A stretch of 64,000 nucleotides of DNA from Castor canadensis. Its lineage: Eukaryota; Chordata; Mammalia; Rodentia; Castoridae. Both the position numbers and the translations under genes were made by a program. Below the pieces are notes generated by a model. The model searched no databases, had not been told where the DNA came from, and was given only the letters and a program-made list of their open reading frames with translations. The stretch is from positions 38,175,295-38,239,294 of the forward strand of contig NC_133389.1 in assembly GCF_047511655.1 (NCBI RefSeq). Reading direction: 5' to 3'. Shown piece by piece: positions 49,094 through 61,100 of the stretch; position 1 is the first letter of the stretch; each line of letters begins with the position of its first letter.

Positions 49094-50296
49094 ATGACAG
49101 GAAGACAGAAAAAACAGGGAAACCAGTTTCCCCACAGCAAAAAACTAGTACAGGAACCAGAGGGGAATGAAGAGAACAGAAACTCAGATCCAGACTAAAA
49201 CAAAATGAAGATAAACTATGCCAAAGGACCCAATGAAGCCTACAAGAATAATTTAAAAGAAGACATACTACAAGTACTCAATGAGAATTTTATAGAGATG
49301 ATGCTGGATAGGGTCAACCAAAATGTACAGGAGACACTCAAGAAATTCCAAGACAATAAAAATAGAAAATTTGAAAAAGCAAAAGAAGAAATAAAGGAAA
49401 CCATAGAAGCACTGTATAAACACCAAAGTGAAAGAGAGAACACAATGAATAAACGGATAAATGAACTCAGGACAAAAATAGATAACATTAAAGAAGAAAA
49501 CTGCCAGGATATGGAAAACCTCAGAAAAAAGAATGAAACAGAACTGCAAAACAAAACGGAAGGCCAATCCAGCAGAATAGAACAAACAGAAGACAGAATC
49601 TCAGAACTTGAAGATGAAATGGTAATTAAAGGAAAAACCAAAGAACTATTAATTAAACAACTCAAGACCTGTGAAAAGAAAATGCAAGAACTCACTGACT
49701 ACATCAAAAGACCAAACTTGAGAATCATGGGCATCGAAGAAGGAGAAGAGATGCAAGCGAAGGGAATGCGTAATATATTCAACAAAATAATAACGGAAAA
49801 TTTCCCAAATCTAGAGAAAGATATTCCCATACAGATGCAAGAGGCCTCCAGGACACCAAACAGACCAGATCAAAATAGAACTACTCCACGACATATCATC
49901 ATTAAAACAACAAATTCAGAAACTAAGGAAAGAATATTGAAGGCTGTAAGAGAGAAAAAACAAGTAACATACAAAGGTAAACCCATCAAAATCACAGCAG
50001 ACTTCTCAACAGAAACATTAAAAGCAAGAAGAGCTTAGGGTGAGATCTTCCGGGCACTGAATGAAAATAACTTCAACCCCAGGATACTCTACCCAGCAAA
50101 GCTATCATTCAAAATAGATGGAGCAATAAAAGTCTTCCATGATAAGCAGAAACTAAAACAATATGTGACCACAAAGCCACCATTACAAAAGATTCTGCAA
50201 GGGATCCTGCACACAGAAAGTGACACCCAACTTAACCATGAAAAGGCAGGCAGCACCAAACCACAGGATAAGAAAAAGCAAGACAGTAGAGAGTAA
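49094..50296 (+). pseudogene. L1 ORF1 (RNA-binding protein), two premature stops
   Basis: ORF1p is the trimeric coiled-coil RNA chaperone that packages L1 RNA. ATG 49094 starts MTGRQKKQGNQF. TAA at 49196 (probably from a CAA) ends this after 34 codons, and the same frame continues to TAG at 50036 and then to TAA 50294, about 400 codons in all. A Glu/Lys-rich coiled coil spans about 49205-49690 (heptads such as EQTEDRISELEDEM). The RRM-like and C-terminal domains follow, with NLRIMGIEEGEE near 49715, a KERILKAVREKKQVTYKG stretch, and after the second stop the hallmark NFNPRILYPAKLSF. The lesions are both single-base nonsense changes. The downstream ATG at 49205 could in theory give a shortened product. 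Confidence 0.9.
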
Positions 50297-50346
50297 CATC
50301 AAGTTAGGTACATACAATCAAACCTTTAAACAACTAAGACAACTAA

Positions 50347-53300
50347 ATGGCAGGAATCACCACATACCTATCAGTACTAACGCTTAATGTTAATGGACTT
50401 AATTCACCCATCAAAAGACACCGTTTGACAAAATGGATTAAAAAAGAAGATCCAACAATTTGTTGCTTACAGGAGACCCATCTCACTGACAGAAATAAGC
50501 ATATGCTTAGGATGAAAGGCTGGAAGAAGATTTACCAAGCCAATGGCCCCCGAAAACAAGCAGGAGTAGCAATACTTATCTCTGACAAAGTAGATTTCAA
50601 ACCTACATTGATCAAATGAGATAAAGAAGGACATTCCATACTAATAAAAGGGGAAATAGGCCAAAAGGAAATAATCATCAATCTGTACACACCCAATGTC
50701 AACGCAACTAATTTCATCAAACATACCCTGAAAGACCTAAAAGCATATATAAACACCAACACAGTGGTTGTGGGAGACTTTAACACTCCATTATCATCAA
50801 TAGACAGGTCATCCAAACAAAAAATCAATACAGAAATCCAAGATCTAAAATATGCAATAGATCAAGTGGACCTAGTAGATGTCTACAGAACATTTCATCC
50901 AACCTCTACACAATATACATTCTTCTCAGCAGCCCATGGAACCTTCTCCAAAATAGATCATATGCTAGGGCACAAAGCAAGCCTCACCAAATATAAGAAA
51001 ATAGAAATAATACCGTGCATACTATCTGACCACAATGCAGTAAAAGTAGAACTCAACAACAAAAGTAAAGACAAAAAACATGCAAACAGCTGGAAACTAA
51101 ATAACTCATTACTTAATGAAGAATGGATCATCGATGCAATAAAGGAGGAAATTAAAAAGTTCCTGGAAGTCAATGAAAATGAAAACACAACCTACCAGAA
51201 CCTATGGGACACAGCTAAGGCATTCTTGAGAGGAAAGTTTATAGCCATGAGTGCATATATTAAAAAGATTGAAAGATCCCAAATCAATGACCTAATGATA
51301 CATCTCAAACTCCTAGAAAAACAAGAACAAGCAAATCCCAAAACAAATAGAAGGAGAGAAATAATAAAAATAAGAGCTGAAATCAATGAAATAGAAACCA
51401 AAAAAACCATACAAAGAATTAATGAAACAAAAAGTTGGTTCTTTGAAAAAATAAACAAGATCGATAGACCCCTGGCAAACCTGACTAAAATGAGGAGAGA
51501 AAAAACCCAAATTAGTAGAATTAGGAATGCAAAAGGGGAGATAACAACAAACACCATGGAAGTCCAGGAAATCATCAGAGACTACTTTGAGAACCTATAT
51601 TCAAATAAATTTGAAAATCTAAAAGAAATGGACAGATGTCTAGATACATATGATCATCCAAAACTGAACCAAGAGGAAATTAATCACCTGAATAGACCTA
51701 TAACACAAAATGAAATTGAAGCAGCAATCAAGAGTCTCCCCAAAAAGAAAAGTCCAGGACCTGATGGATTCTCTGCTGAATTCTATCAGACCTTTAAAGA
51801 AGAACTGATACCAACCCTCCTTAAACTGTTCCACGAAATAGAAAGGGAAGGAAAACTGCTAAACACATTTTATGAAGCCAGTATTACACTTATCCAAAAC
51901 CAGGCAAAGACACCTCCAAAAAGGAGAACTATAGAACAATCTCCTTAATGAACATTGATGCAAAAATCCTCAACAAAATAATGGCAAACCGAATTCAGCA
52001 ACACATCAAAAAGATTATTCACCATGACCAAGTAGGCTTCATCCCAGGGATGCAGGGGTGGTTCAACATACGAAAATCAATAAATGTAATAAACCACATT
52101 AACAGAAGCAAAGACAAAAACCACTTGATCATCTCAATAGATGCAGAAAAAGCCTTTGATAAGATCCAACACCATTTCATGATAAAAGCTCTAAGAAAAC
52201 TAGGAATATAAGGAAAGTTCCTCAACATTATAAAAGCTATATATGACAAACCTACAGCCAGCATTATACTTAATGGAGAAAAACTAAAACCATTCCCTCT
52301 AAAATCAGGAACCAGACAAGGATGCCCACTATCTCCACTCCTATTCAACATAGTACTGGAATTCCTAGCCAGAGCAATTAGGCAAAAAGAAGGAATAAAA
52401 GGAATACAAATAGGTAAAGAAACTGTCAAAATATCCCTATTTGCAGATGACATGATCCTATACCTTAAAGACCCAAAAAACTCTACTCAGAAGCTTCTAG
52501 ACATCATCAATAGCTATAGCAAGGTAGCAGGATATAAAATCAACATAGAAAAATCATTAGCATTTATATACACTAACAATGAGCAAACAGAAAAAGGATG
52601 TATGAAAACAATTCCATTTACAATAGCCTCAAACAAAATCAAATACCCAGGTGTAAACCTAACAAAAGACATGAAAGACCTCTACAAGGAAGACTATACA
52701 CTTCTGAAGAAAGAAATTGAGGAAGACTATAGAAAGTGGAGAGATCTCCCATGCTCATGGATTGGTAGAATCAACATAGTAAAAATGTCAATACTCCCAA
52801 AAGTAATCTACATGTTTAATGCAATTCCCATCAAAATTCCAATGACATTCATTAAAGAGATTGAAAAATCTACCGTTAAATTTATATGGAAACACAAGAG
52901 GCCACGAATAGCCAAGGCAATACTCAGTCAAAAGAACACTGCTGGAGGTATCACAATACCCGACTTCAAACTATATTACAAAGCAATAACAATAAAAACA
53001 GCATGGTACTGGCACAAAAACAGACATGAAGACCAGTGGAACAGAATAGAGGACCCAGATATGAAGCCACACAACTATAAGCAACTTATCTTTGACAAAG
53101 GAGCTAAAAATATACGATGGAGAAATAGCAGCCTCTTCAACAAAAACTGCTGGGAAAACTGGTTAGCAGTCTGCAAAATCTGAAACTAGATCCATGTATA
53201 TCACCCTATACCAAGATTAACTCAAAATGGATCAAGGATCTTAATATCAGAGCCCAAACTCTTAAGTTGATACAGGAAAGAGTAGGAAATACTCTGGAGT

Positions 53301-54160
53301 TAGTAGGTATAGGTAAGAACTTTCTCAATGAAACCCCAGCAGCACAGCAACTAAGAGATAGCATCGATAAATGGGACCTCATAAAGCTAAAAAGCTTCTG
53401 TTCATCAAAAGAAATGGTCTCTAAACTGAAGAGAACACCCACAGAGTGGGAGAAAATATTTGCCAATTATACATCAGACAAAGGACTGATAACCAGAATA
53501 TACAGGGAACTTAAAAAACTAAATTTTCCCAAAACTAATGAACCAATAAAGAAATGGGCACGTGAACTAAACAGAACTTTCTCAAAAGAAGAAATTCAAA
53601 TGGCCAGAAAACACATGAAAAAATGCTCACCATCTCTAGCAATAAAGGAAATGCAAATTAAAACCACGCTAAGATTCCACCTCACCCCTGTTAGAATAGC
53701 CATCATCAGCAACACCACCAACAACAGGTGTTGGCGAGGATGCGGGGAAAAAGGAACCCTCTTACACTGTTGGTGGGAATGTAGACTAGTACAACCACTC
53801 TGGAAAAAAATTTGGAGGCTACTTAAAAAGCTGGACAGCGATCTACCATTTGATCCAGCAATACCACTCTTGGGAATATACCCAAAAGACTGTTACTCCA
53901 GAGGCACCTGCACACCCATGTTTATTGCGGCACTATTCACAATAGCCAAGTTATGGAAACAGCCAAGATGCCCCAGCACTGACGAATGGATTAAGAAAAT
54001 GTGGTATCTATACACAATGGAATTTTATGCAGCCATGAAGAAGAACGAAATGTTATCATTCGCTGGTAAATGGATGGAATTGGAGAACATCATTCTGAGT
54101 GAGGTTAGCCTGGCACAAAAGACCAAAAATCGTATGTTCTCCCTCATATGTGGACATTAG
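50347..54160 (+). pseudogene. L1 ORF2 (endonuclease-reverse transcriptase), broken
   Basis: About 1,270 codons, the normal ORF2 size. The APE-type endonuclease occupies the first about 240 codons ([35 protein letters not shown] carrying the catalytic Asn, Glu, Asp and His). The reverse transcriptase follows, with [23 protein letters not shown] and the FADD active site near 52440. The C-terminal Cys-rich motif C-X3-C-X7-H-X4-C lies at about 53728-53785. Breaks: TGA at 50617 (probably from a Trp codon), a -1 deletion near 51895 (frame change after TLI), TAA at 52209, and a frame change near 53172 in a CAAAA run. All catalytic motifs seen are intact, so inactivation rests on these four lesions. 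Confidence 0.92.
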
Positions 54161-54646
54161 ATCAAGGGCAAACACAACAAGGGGATTGGACTATGAGCAC
54201 ATGATAAAAGTGAGAGCACACAAGGAAGGGGTGAGGATAGGTAAGACACCTAAAAAACTAGCTAGCATTTGTTGCCCTTAACGCAGAGAAACTAAAGCAG
54301 ATACCTTAAAGCAACTGAGGCCAATAGGAAAAGGGGAACAGGTACTAGAGAAAAGGTTAGATCAAAAAGAATTAACCTAGAAGGTAACACCCACGCACAG
54401 GAAATCAATGTGAGTCAATGCCCTGTATAGCTATCCTTATCTCAACCAGCAAAAACCCTTGTTCCTTCCTATTATTGCTTATACTCTCTCTACAACAAAA
54501 TTAGAAATAAGGGCAAAATAGTTTCTGCTGGGTATTGGGGGGGGATTGGGAGGGGGCGGAGTGGGTGGTAAGTGTGGGGGCAGGGGGGAGAAATGACCCA
54601 AGCCTTGTATGCACATATGTATAATAAAAGAAAAATGAAAAAAAAA
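54161..54646 (+). other. L1 3' UTR with G-rich tract and poly(A)
   Basis: A roughly 480-bp tail with a G-run cluster at 54537-54590 (at least five runs of three or more G), the usual potential G-quadruplex of L1 3' UTRs, and AATAAA at 54623-54628 before an A-rich tail. Confidence 0.8.
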
Positions 54647-54965
54647 TGTTGAATTTACTGAAAGTTGTATATATGTATTTACATATATAAATAATACATA
54701 AAAATGTTCAGTTGAGATGAAGATACATTAAGCAGTTGTGATTATATATGTTACTCTACTTCACTAATATTCTTCAAAGTTTTTGATTTAGTCAGTGGCA
54801 TTCTTGGTGTTAACACACAATTATGACCATTTTTTCCCTAAGGCAAGGCATATAGTCTTAACAAATATAGTTGTCCTGGTATGTATAGGAGATTGATTCC
54901 AAGTAACCCCTCAAAAATAAAAAATGTACAGATGCTCAAGTTCCTTATATGAAAAGGCATAGGTC

Positions 54966-55045
54966 AGGCTGGTGTAATGGCTCAAGTGGTACAGGTCAGC
55001 CTGGGCTACATAGTAAGACTCCGTATTAAAGACAAACAAAAATAA
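54966..55045 (+). mobile_element. Short tRNA/B1-type SINE fragment, plus strand
   Basis: CAGGCTGGTGTAATGGCTCA and AAGTGGTACAG join abruptly to GTCAGCCTGGGCTACATAGT (B1 3' half) and an A-rich tail. It looks like an internally deleted or recombinant SINE. Confidence 0.65.
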
Positions 55046-55087
55046 ATAAAATGGTGTAGTATTTTCATGTAACTGATCTATAGCCTC

Positions 55088-55090
<3 letters not shown>

Positions 55091-55130
<40 letters not shown>
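55091..55130 (+). repeat. (TG)20 microsatellite
   Basis: Twenty perfect TG units, then TATAATTAAA. Likely length-polymorphic. Confidence 0.95.
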
Positions 55131-55134
<4 letters not shown>

Positions 55135-55144
55135 ATTAAAAATT

Positions 55145-55245
55145 TTTTTGCAATAGGGTCTTGTCCAGGATGGCCTCAAATCTTCAATCCTCCTGACTCA
55201 GCCTCCGAGTGCTGGGATTATAGACATGCACCACCATGCTCAGGT
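55145..55245 (-). mobile_element. B1-like SINE, reverse
   Basis: CAATAGGGTCTTGTCCAGGA, CTCCTGACTCAGCCTCCGAG, TGCTGGGATTATAGACATGC and CACCACCATGCTCAGG: a 3'-lacking reverse B1. Confidence 0.82.
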
Positions 55246-55249
55246 TTGT

Positions 55250-56490
55250 CTCATATATTTTAAATTACCACTGACTTACTTAAAATACCAATGCAATGTG
55301 TTATATAAACAGTCATTACATGGTATTGTTTAAGGAATAATGACAAGAAATTTGTACATGTTCAGTACAGACAAATTTTTCCCAAGTATTTTCAATCTAG
55401 AGCTGATTGACTCTGGATGCAAATCCCCCAGATATGGAGGGCACATTCTATATGGTTACCTACTTAATGTGGTTGATGACTTTCAGTGGACTTTACAGAT
55501 GTTCTTTTTTTTTCTATGTCTTTCTTTTGGTGTCTTCTCTGTAGTAAGTTCTGATGTTTTGATTACACTTAAAAATTTGAAAAGTAAAATTTCACTATAC
55601 ACATATGCATACAGCATAATCTTAGAACATGAAAATTTTATTGGGTCCTTGACACCTGGGAAGGGCAGTGCTTCCCCCAGAACTGCTCTGTACAATGCTG
55701 TGAATGACATGTTGCCAAGTTTTCTTATACACTTAATATTTCTAAATACTAACACAAAACCCAAACGTTTTTGATGAGAAATTTAAGTGATGTTATTCTG
55801 AAATCAATTATTTATATTTGAAAGTGTTAATTTCTTCATTATTTTATTTCCCAAGTGTGAAAATTACTAAGAAATCAAGAGATAGATACACAGTTTACTT
55901 TTATCTTTAAACAGTGGGTAACATTCAGACAAATAGGATAGAAACCTGGAAAACTTGGGTCCACATGGTCAAGGGACTTTTTCAAGGTTTAGTTACTAGT
56001 AGTGTAGGGGCAGGCTGAGTGGATGGAAGCAAGTCTTTGAACTTTGATAGTAATGCTCTTTTTCCTAGGCATGCTGCCTGCTTATAAGCAAGGACTAATG
56101 TGAGAAAACCAGAAGTATAACCAGATGCAGGCTTACAGGACGCTCTGTGAACAGAAGATAATTGAATGGCTAGGAGAAATGTATCTGATATGCTCAGTTC
56201 TACAACTGACACTGTCTAAACAATCAAACCCCAGTGCAGAAATCATGTTGACACTGTTCTCAATTGAGAATCTGCTGGAAATCCTCTGAAAACCAAGATG
56301 CTTTCTAATTCTTACAAAATAGGAAACCTCAGGTAGATGAAAATGCAAGGAAGTTCTAGGAAGTAAAAGAAGCACAACTGGGTAGAATCCATGATTCTTT
56401 CACAGACTTGGTGAAGACATAAAGGAAAACAGCTGTCCCTAGGACTACTATGAATTGGTAAATTAAAAGGAAACATTTGTTTGTGATCAT
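55250..56490. other. No gene recognised
   Basis: A 144-codon plus frame at 55340-55774 starts in A/T-rich intergenic sequence, has no recognisable domain, and overlaps an antisense frame. It is probably a chance frame. No clear repeats. Confidence 0.4.
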
Positions 56491-56494
56491 CTAT

Positions 56495-56705
56495 TCATTT
56501 ACCCATCCAACAAATACTAACTGAATGTCAGGCTCTGCTCTAGTGCAGGGATATGACAATGAATATAACAGAAATTAATCCTGTGCTCATAAAGTATATA
56601 TTCTGTGTGGGGCAGGAGAGAGGGGAGACAGACAATAAATATAACACACTAGTAACATCAGAAGGTGATAAGTGCTATGAGAAAAGATAAAGCAGAGAAG
56701 AGGAA
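56495..56705 (+). mobile_element. MIR/L2-like ancient repeat
   Basis: CTGAATGTCAGGCTCTGCTC, ATATGACAATGAATATAACA and GACAGACAATAAATATAACA resemble the widespread 'gtgccaggcactg..gacaataaacaa' block. Confidence 0.5.
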
Positions 56706-57739
56706 GAGAGGAAGAAAACATCAGGACCGATTTCCATGAGTCTTTCCTCATCACTGGAGTCCACAGAAGCTTTTTGAAAAAACTGAGACACAATATTTCT
56801 ACATCTTTGTGGGTTATATTGTGGCCATTCAATACACATGTAATAATTCAATTGCAGTAGTAAGGTTTTCATCTCTTCAATCACTTATCATTTTTGTGTT
56901 GGGAATTTCATATTCTTCTTCTCTAGCCATTTTGAAAATTTGACCAACAGTTGCTCTACTGTGCTAAAGAAGAACCAGAGGTAATGTCTCCACTCTGTTT
57001 TTTGGTGACTCTTGTTGACCTTCTTTCTGTGTCCATTTTCCCTTACCTGTGCCTGTCTCTAGTGACCACTATTACATTCCACTCTTCTACAAGATTTGAC
57101 TGGTTGGTTTCCACAAATGAGTAAGAACATGTGTTATTTGTCTCTCTGTGTTTGGCTTATTTCACTTAACATAATGACTGCCAGTTCCATTTATGTCACT
57201 GCATGCCATTCCTTTTAATAGCTGAATAGTATTCCATTGTATAAATATTCCACATTTTCTTTATGCATTCATCCACTGAAGGTCATCTGGGTTGATTCAA
57301 TAGTTCAGCTATGGTGAATAGTGCTACAGTAAACTTGGAAGTGCAAGTACAATTCTGGTGTAATGATTTTATATCCTTTGGGTATACGTGTATATCTCCA
57401 GTAGTGGAATTACTAGATCATAAGGTAGTTCTATTTTTAGTTTTTTGAAGTCTCCATACTGTTTTCTGAAATGGCTGTACTAATTTACATTCTCACCATG
57501 TTTTTTTTGCATCCTTACTAGAGTTTGCTTTTGTTTTTTTTTGTCTTTTTTGATGATAGCTATTCTAACTGGGATGAGATGATATCTCGTTTTAGTTTTG
57601 ATTTGCGTACCTCTGATGATTAGTGAAACTGAGCATTTTTTCATGTACTTGTTGGCCATTTGTATGTCTTCTTTTGAGAAATGTCTGTTTAGTTCTTTAG
57701 CCCATTTTTAATTTTTAAATTTTAAAACACTAACATTTC

Positions 57740-57812
57740 TTTTGCTGTGTGAGGAATTATATCTGAGGCCCTGAGAATGCTAGGCAAGCACTGAGCTCCA
57801 TCTCCACCCTAT
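57740..57812 (-). mobile_element. SINE-like insertion within the old L1
   Basis: AATTATATCTGAGGCCCTGA, ATGCTAGGCAAGCACTGAGC and TCCATCTCCACCC: a reverse tRNA-like SINE piece breaking the L1 sequence. Confidence 0.55.
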
Positions 57813-58081
57813 TTTTAAAATTGGATTTGTGTGTGTGTGCATGTGTCTTTCTGTATGTGTACTCAGTTTTTTTTTTTTTTTTAGTTCCTTACATATTCTG
57901 GGTATCAATTCCTTTTTGAATTAATAGTTTGTGAATATTTTCCCTCATTCTGTAGGTTTTCTCTTAAATCTGTTGATTTTTCCCTTTGCTAAACTAAGAA
58001 GCATCTTAGGTTTATATAATCCTATTTGTCTATTTTTTTTTGTTGCTTGTGCCTTTGGAGTTCTATCTAAAATTTTCTCCC

Positions 58082-58127
58082 TTTTTGTGGTACTGGGATT
58101 TGAACTCAGGACCTTCTGCTGTCAGCT
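58082..58127 (-). mobile_element. Short tRNA/ID SINE fragment within the old L1
   Basis: TTTTTGTGGTACTGGGATTT and GAACTCAGGACCTTCTGCTG are the reverse 3' end of the local tRNA-like SINE. The 5' half is absent. Confidence 0.65.
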
Positions 58128-61100
58128 GTTAGCCTTAATATGTAGGTTTTTGATCCATTTTGAGTTTATTTTTGCATCTGATGAGAAGGGATCTAGTTTC
58201 GTTCCTCATATGCATGTTCAATTTTGCCAGCACCATTTATTGAAGAGATTGTTTTTTCTGTATAGTCTTGACACACTTGTTAAATATCAGTCAGCTGTAT
58301 AAATACAGATCAATTTCTGGATTCTCTATTCTGTTCAATTGGTCTATGTGTTTGTTTTTATGCCAGCACTATGTTGTTTTAGTTATTGCAGTTTTGTAGT
58401 AAGAGTTGAAGTCAGGTATTATGTTGCTACAATCTTCTTATTGTTTTTCCCCCTCAGGATTGCTTTGGCTATGTTGGGTCTTTTGTGGTTCCATATGAAT
58501 TTTAGGATTGTTTTTTCTATTGTGATGGGAATTGTAAGAGGGCATAGATTGCTGTGAGTAGAATGGTCATTTTAGCATTATTGTGAATGTAATTGCTTTC
58601 TCAATTTTTCAACAATTTCAATACTGGTGTATAAAAATGCTATTATTTTTATGTGTTGATTTTGTATCCTGCATCCTGAAACCTTAATGAATTCATTTAT
58701 AAGTTCTAATCATGCCATCTACAAATATGGATAATTTAAATTCCCCCCTTCCAATTTGGATATGTATTTTCTTTCTTTCTATTGCTTATTTGTGCTTCCT
58801 AAGTTTTCTAGTGCTATATGAAATAACAGTGGGTGCCATCCACTTCTATTGCCTTGTTACTGATCCTAGAGGAATATGACATTGGCTGGGACTTTTTTTT
58901 TATCTATCACCTTTGGTATTTTGAGATATATTTCTTCTATATTTAATTTTTTATCATGAAGGGACACTGGATCGTATCAAATGCTTTTTCTGTATCTACT
59001 GAAATGATCATATTCCCCCCTGCATTCTCTGGATGTGTTATATCATGTTTACTGAGTTGCATAGAATGGGACCATCTTGCATCTCTGAGATGAATCCCAT
59101 ATGGTGATGATGCATGATTTTTTTAATATGCTGCTGAATTCAGTTTGCTAATATTTTATTAAGAATTTTCACATCTGTGTTCATCAGATGGCAGTATAAT
59201 TTTTTGTTATATTACTGTCTTTGTTGTATTATTGTAATTATTATCAGGATAATGCTGGCCTCATAAAAAGAGTTTTCCCTCTTCCATTTCAATTTTTTGG
59301 AATAGTTTAAGAACTGAACCTACTTCTTCTTTAAATGTTTTGTAGAACTCAGCAGATAAAGCTATCAGGTCATGGAAGACTTTTAGATGGGAGATTTAAA
59401 ATTACTCGTTCAATATCTGTTTTCATTATTAGTCTGTTTATATTTTCTACTTGTTCTTGATTCAGTTTTGGAAGGTTGCTTTTATCCAGGGACTTATCCA
59501 TTTCTTCTAGGTTTTCCAGTTTTGTTCATTTGGTTTCTTACAGTCTTTTGGATTTCTGTGGTATCAGTTGAATGTCTCCATTTTCATCTCTGATTTTATT
59601 TGTGTCTTATTTTTTTTCTTGTTTAGTCTACCTTTTTTTATCTTTTGAAAGTCAACTCTTTATTTTGTTAATCTTTTGTGGTTTTTTTCAGTTTCAGTGT
59701 TATTGATTTCTGCTTTGGTCTTTATTATTTCTTTCCTTCTACTAATTTTGGCTTTGGTTTGTTCTTGTTTTTCTAGTCTTTGAGGTGCATTGTTAGATTG
59801 TTTATTAAGATCTTTCTATTTTTGACATGTGCGTTTATTGCAATAAATTGCCCTCTCAGCACTGCTTTTGTTGTATCTCACAGATTTTGGTACGTTATGC
59901 TGTCACTTTCATTAGTTTCTAGAAATTTTTTTTATTTCCCTTTTAATTTCTTCAGTTACCCATTGGTCATTTAGGAACATGTTATTCAATTTCCATGTAT
60001 TTATATACTCCTCATTCTTCTTGATGGCTTATAGTTTTATTCCATGTGGTCTGAGGAGATATATGACATTTCAATATTGTATAAATGTATTGAGGCTTGA
60101 TTTGTGGCTTTAACATATGACCTATTCTGGGAATATTTCATGTGGTTTTAAGAAGTTATATTTTGCCGCTATTGGATGGAATGTTCCATAAATGTCTGTA
60201 AGGTCCATTTACTCTATAGTATGGTTCAACTCAGATGTTTTTTTCTCTGGATATCTATTCACTAAGGAAAGTGGGGTGTTGAAGCTCCCTGCTATTACTG
60301 AATTAGAATCTATGTGTCTCTTTAGACCTAATATTTGCTTTATATATTTGGGTGGTCCCGTGTTAAGTGCATATAGATAGATCTTCGATTGTATTCTTGC
60401 TGAATCAATCCTTTTTATCAATAATTACCTTTGTTTCTCTTTTAGTTTTTGATTTAATGTCTGCTTTATGAACACAGCGACTCCAACTCACTTTTGGTTT
60501 CCATTTGTGTGATACATATTTTTTAGTTTATGAATATCTTTTCCAGTAAAGTAAGTTTCTTGAAGGTGGCACATAGGTGGGTCTTGTTTTCTTTTTTAAT
60601 CTATTCAGGCAGACTATGTCTTTTTCTCTTTTGATTGGTGAATTTAATCCATTTACATGCAAGGTTATTATTGATAAGTATGAACTTCCTTCTGTCATTT
60701 TGTTAATTGTATTCTGCTTGCTTTGTATAATTGTTTCCTATCCACCTCTTATTATTTTGATGACTTAGTAATTTTCTGTCATGCTAAGTTTTCATTATCT
60801 TCTCTTCCACGTTTCTGTTCTTCTAGTGAGTTTTATACATTTATGTGTTTCCATGATGGTAGTTATCATCTTTTAAATTCTAGTGTAGTATTTCTTGTAG
60901 GGCTGGTGTAGTGGTGATAAATTTCCTCCATTTTTACTTATCTGCAAAAGACTATTTCTCCTTCAGTTTTGAAGGATAATTTTGTAGGTATTTATGGCTG
61001 GTAGGTTTTTTTTTTTTTTCAGTATTTTAAAATGTCATCTCATTATTTTCTAGCCTGCAAGGTTTCTGCTGAGAAATCTATCATAAGTTTAATTGGACTT

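Larger units (their letters stand above)
47476..54646 (+). mobile_element. Near-full-length L1 retrotransposon, plus strand, inactivated
   Basis: The 7.2-kb element has a G+C-rich 5' UTR beginning with a YY1-like CCAAGATGGTGGC, ORF1, a short inter-ORF spacer, ORF2, a G-rich 3' UTR and an AATAAA/A-rich tail (54623-54646). The flanks share an imperfect short repeat (AAAATTGTTGA at the left, AAAAATGTTGA at the right), a possible target-site duplication. All domains are collinear with mammalian L1 and full length, but two stops in ORF1, and two stops plus two frameshifts in ORF2, prevent activity. The few lesions suggest a relatively young copy, far younger than the L1 at 56900. Confidence 0.92.

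Noticed and set aside
49240-51834. Multiple minus-strand frames up to 151 codons
   Set aside because: Antisense shadows of L1 ORF1 and ORF2.
55340-55774. 144-codon plus-strand frame
   Set aside because: No domain, A/T-rich composition, overlapping antisense frame, no nearby promoter or splice evidence; best explained by chance.
58339-60911. Several 60-76 codon plus-strand hydrophobic frames (leucine/phenylalanine-rich)
   Set aside because: They are antisense readings of the old minus-strand L1, whose A-rich coding strand gives T-rich, hydrophobic antisense translations.
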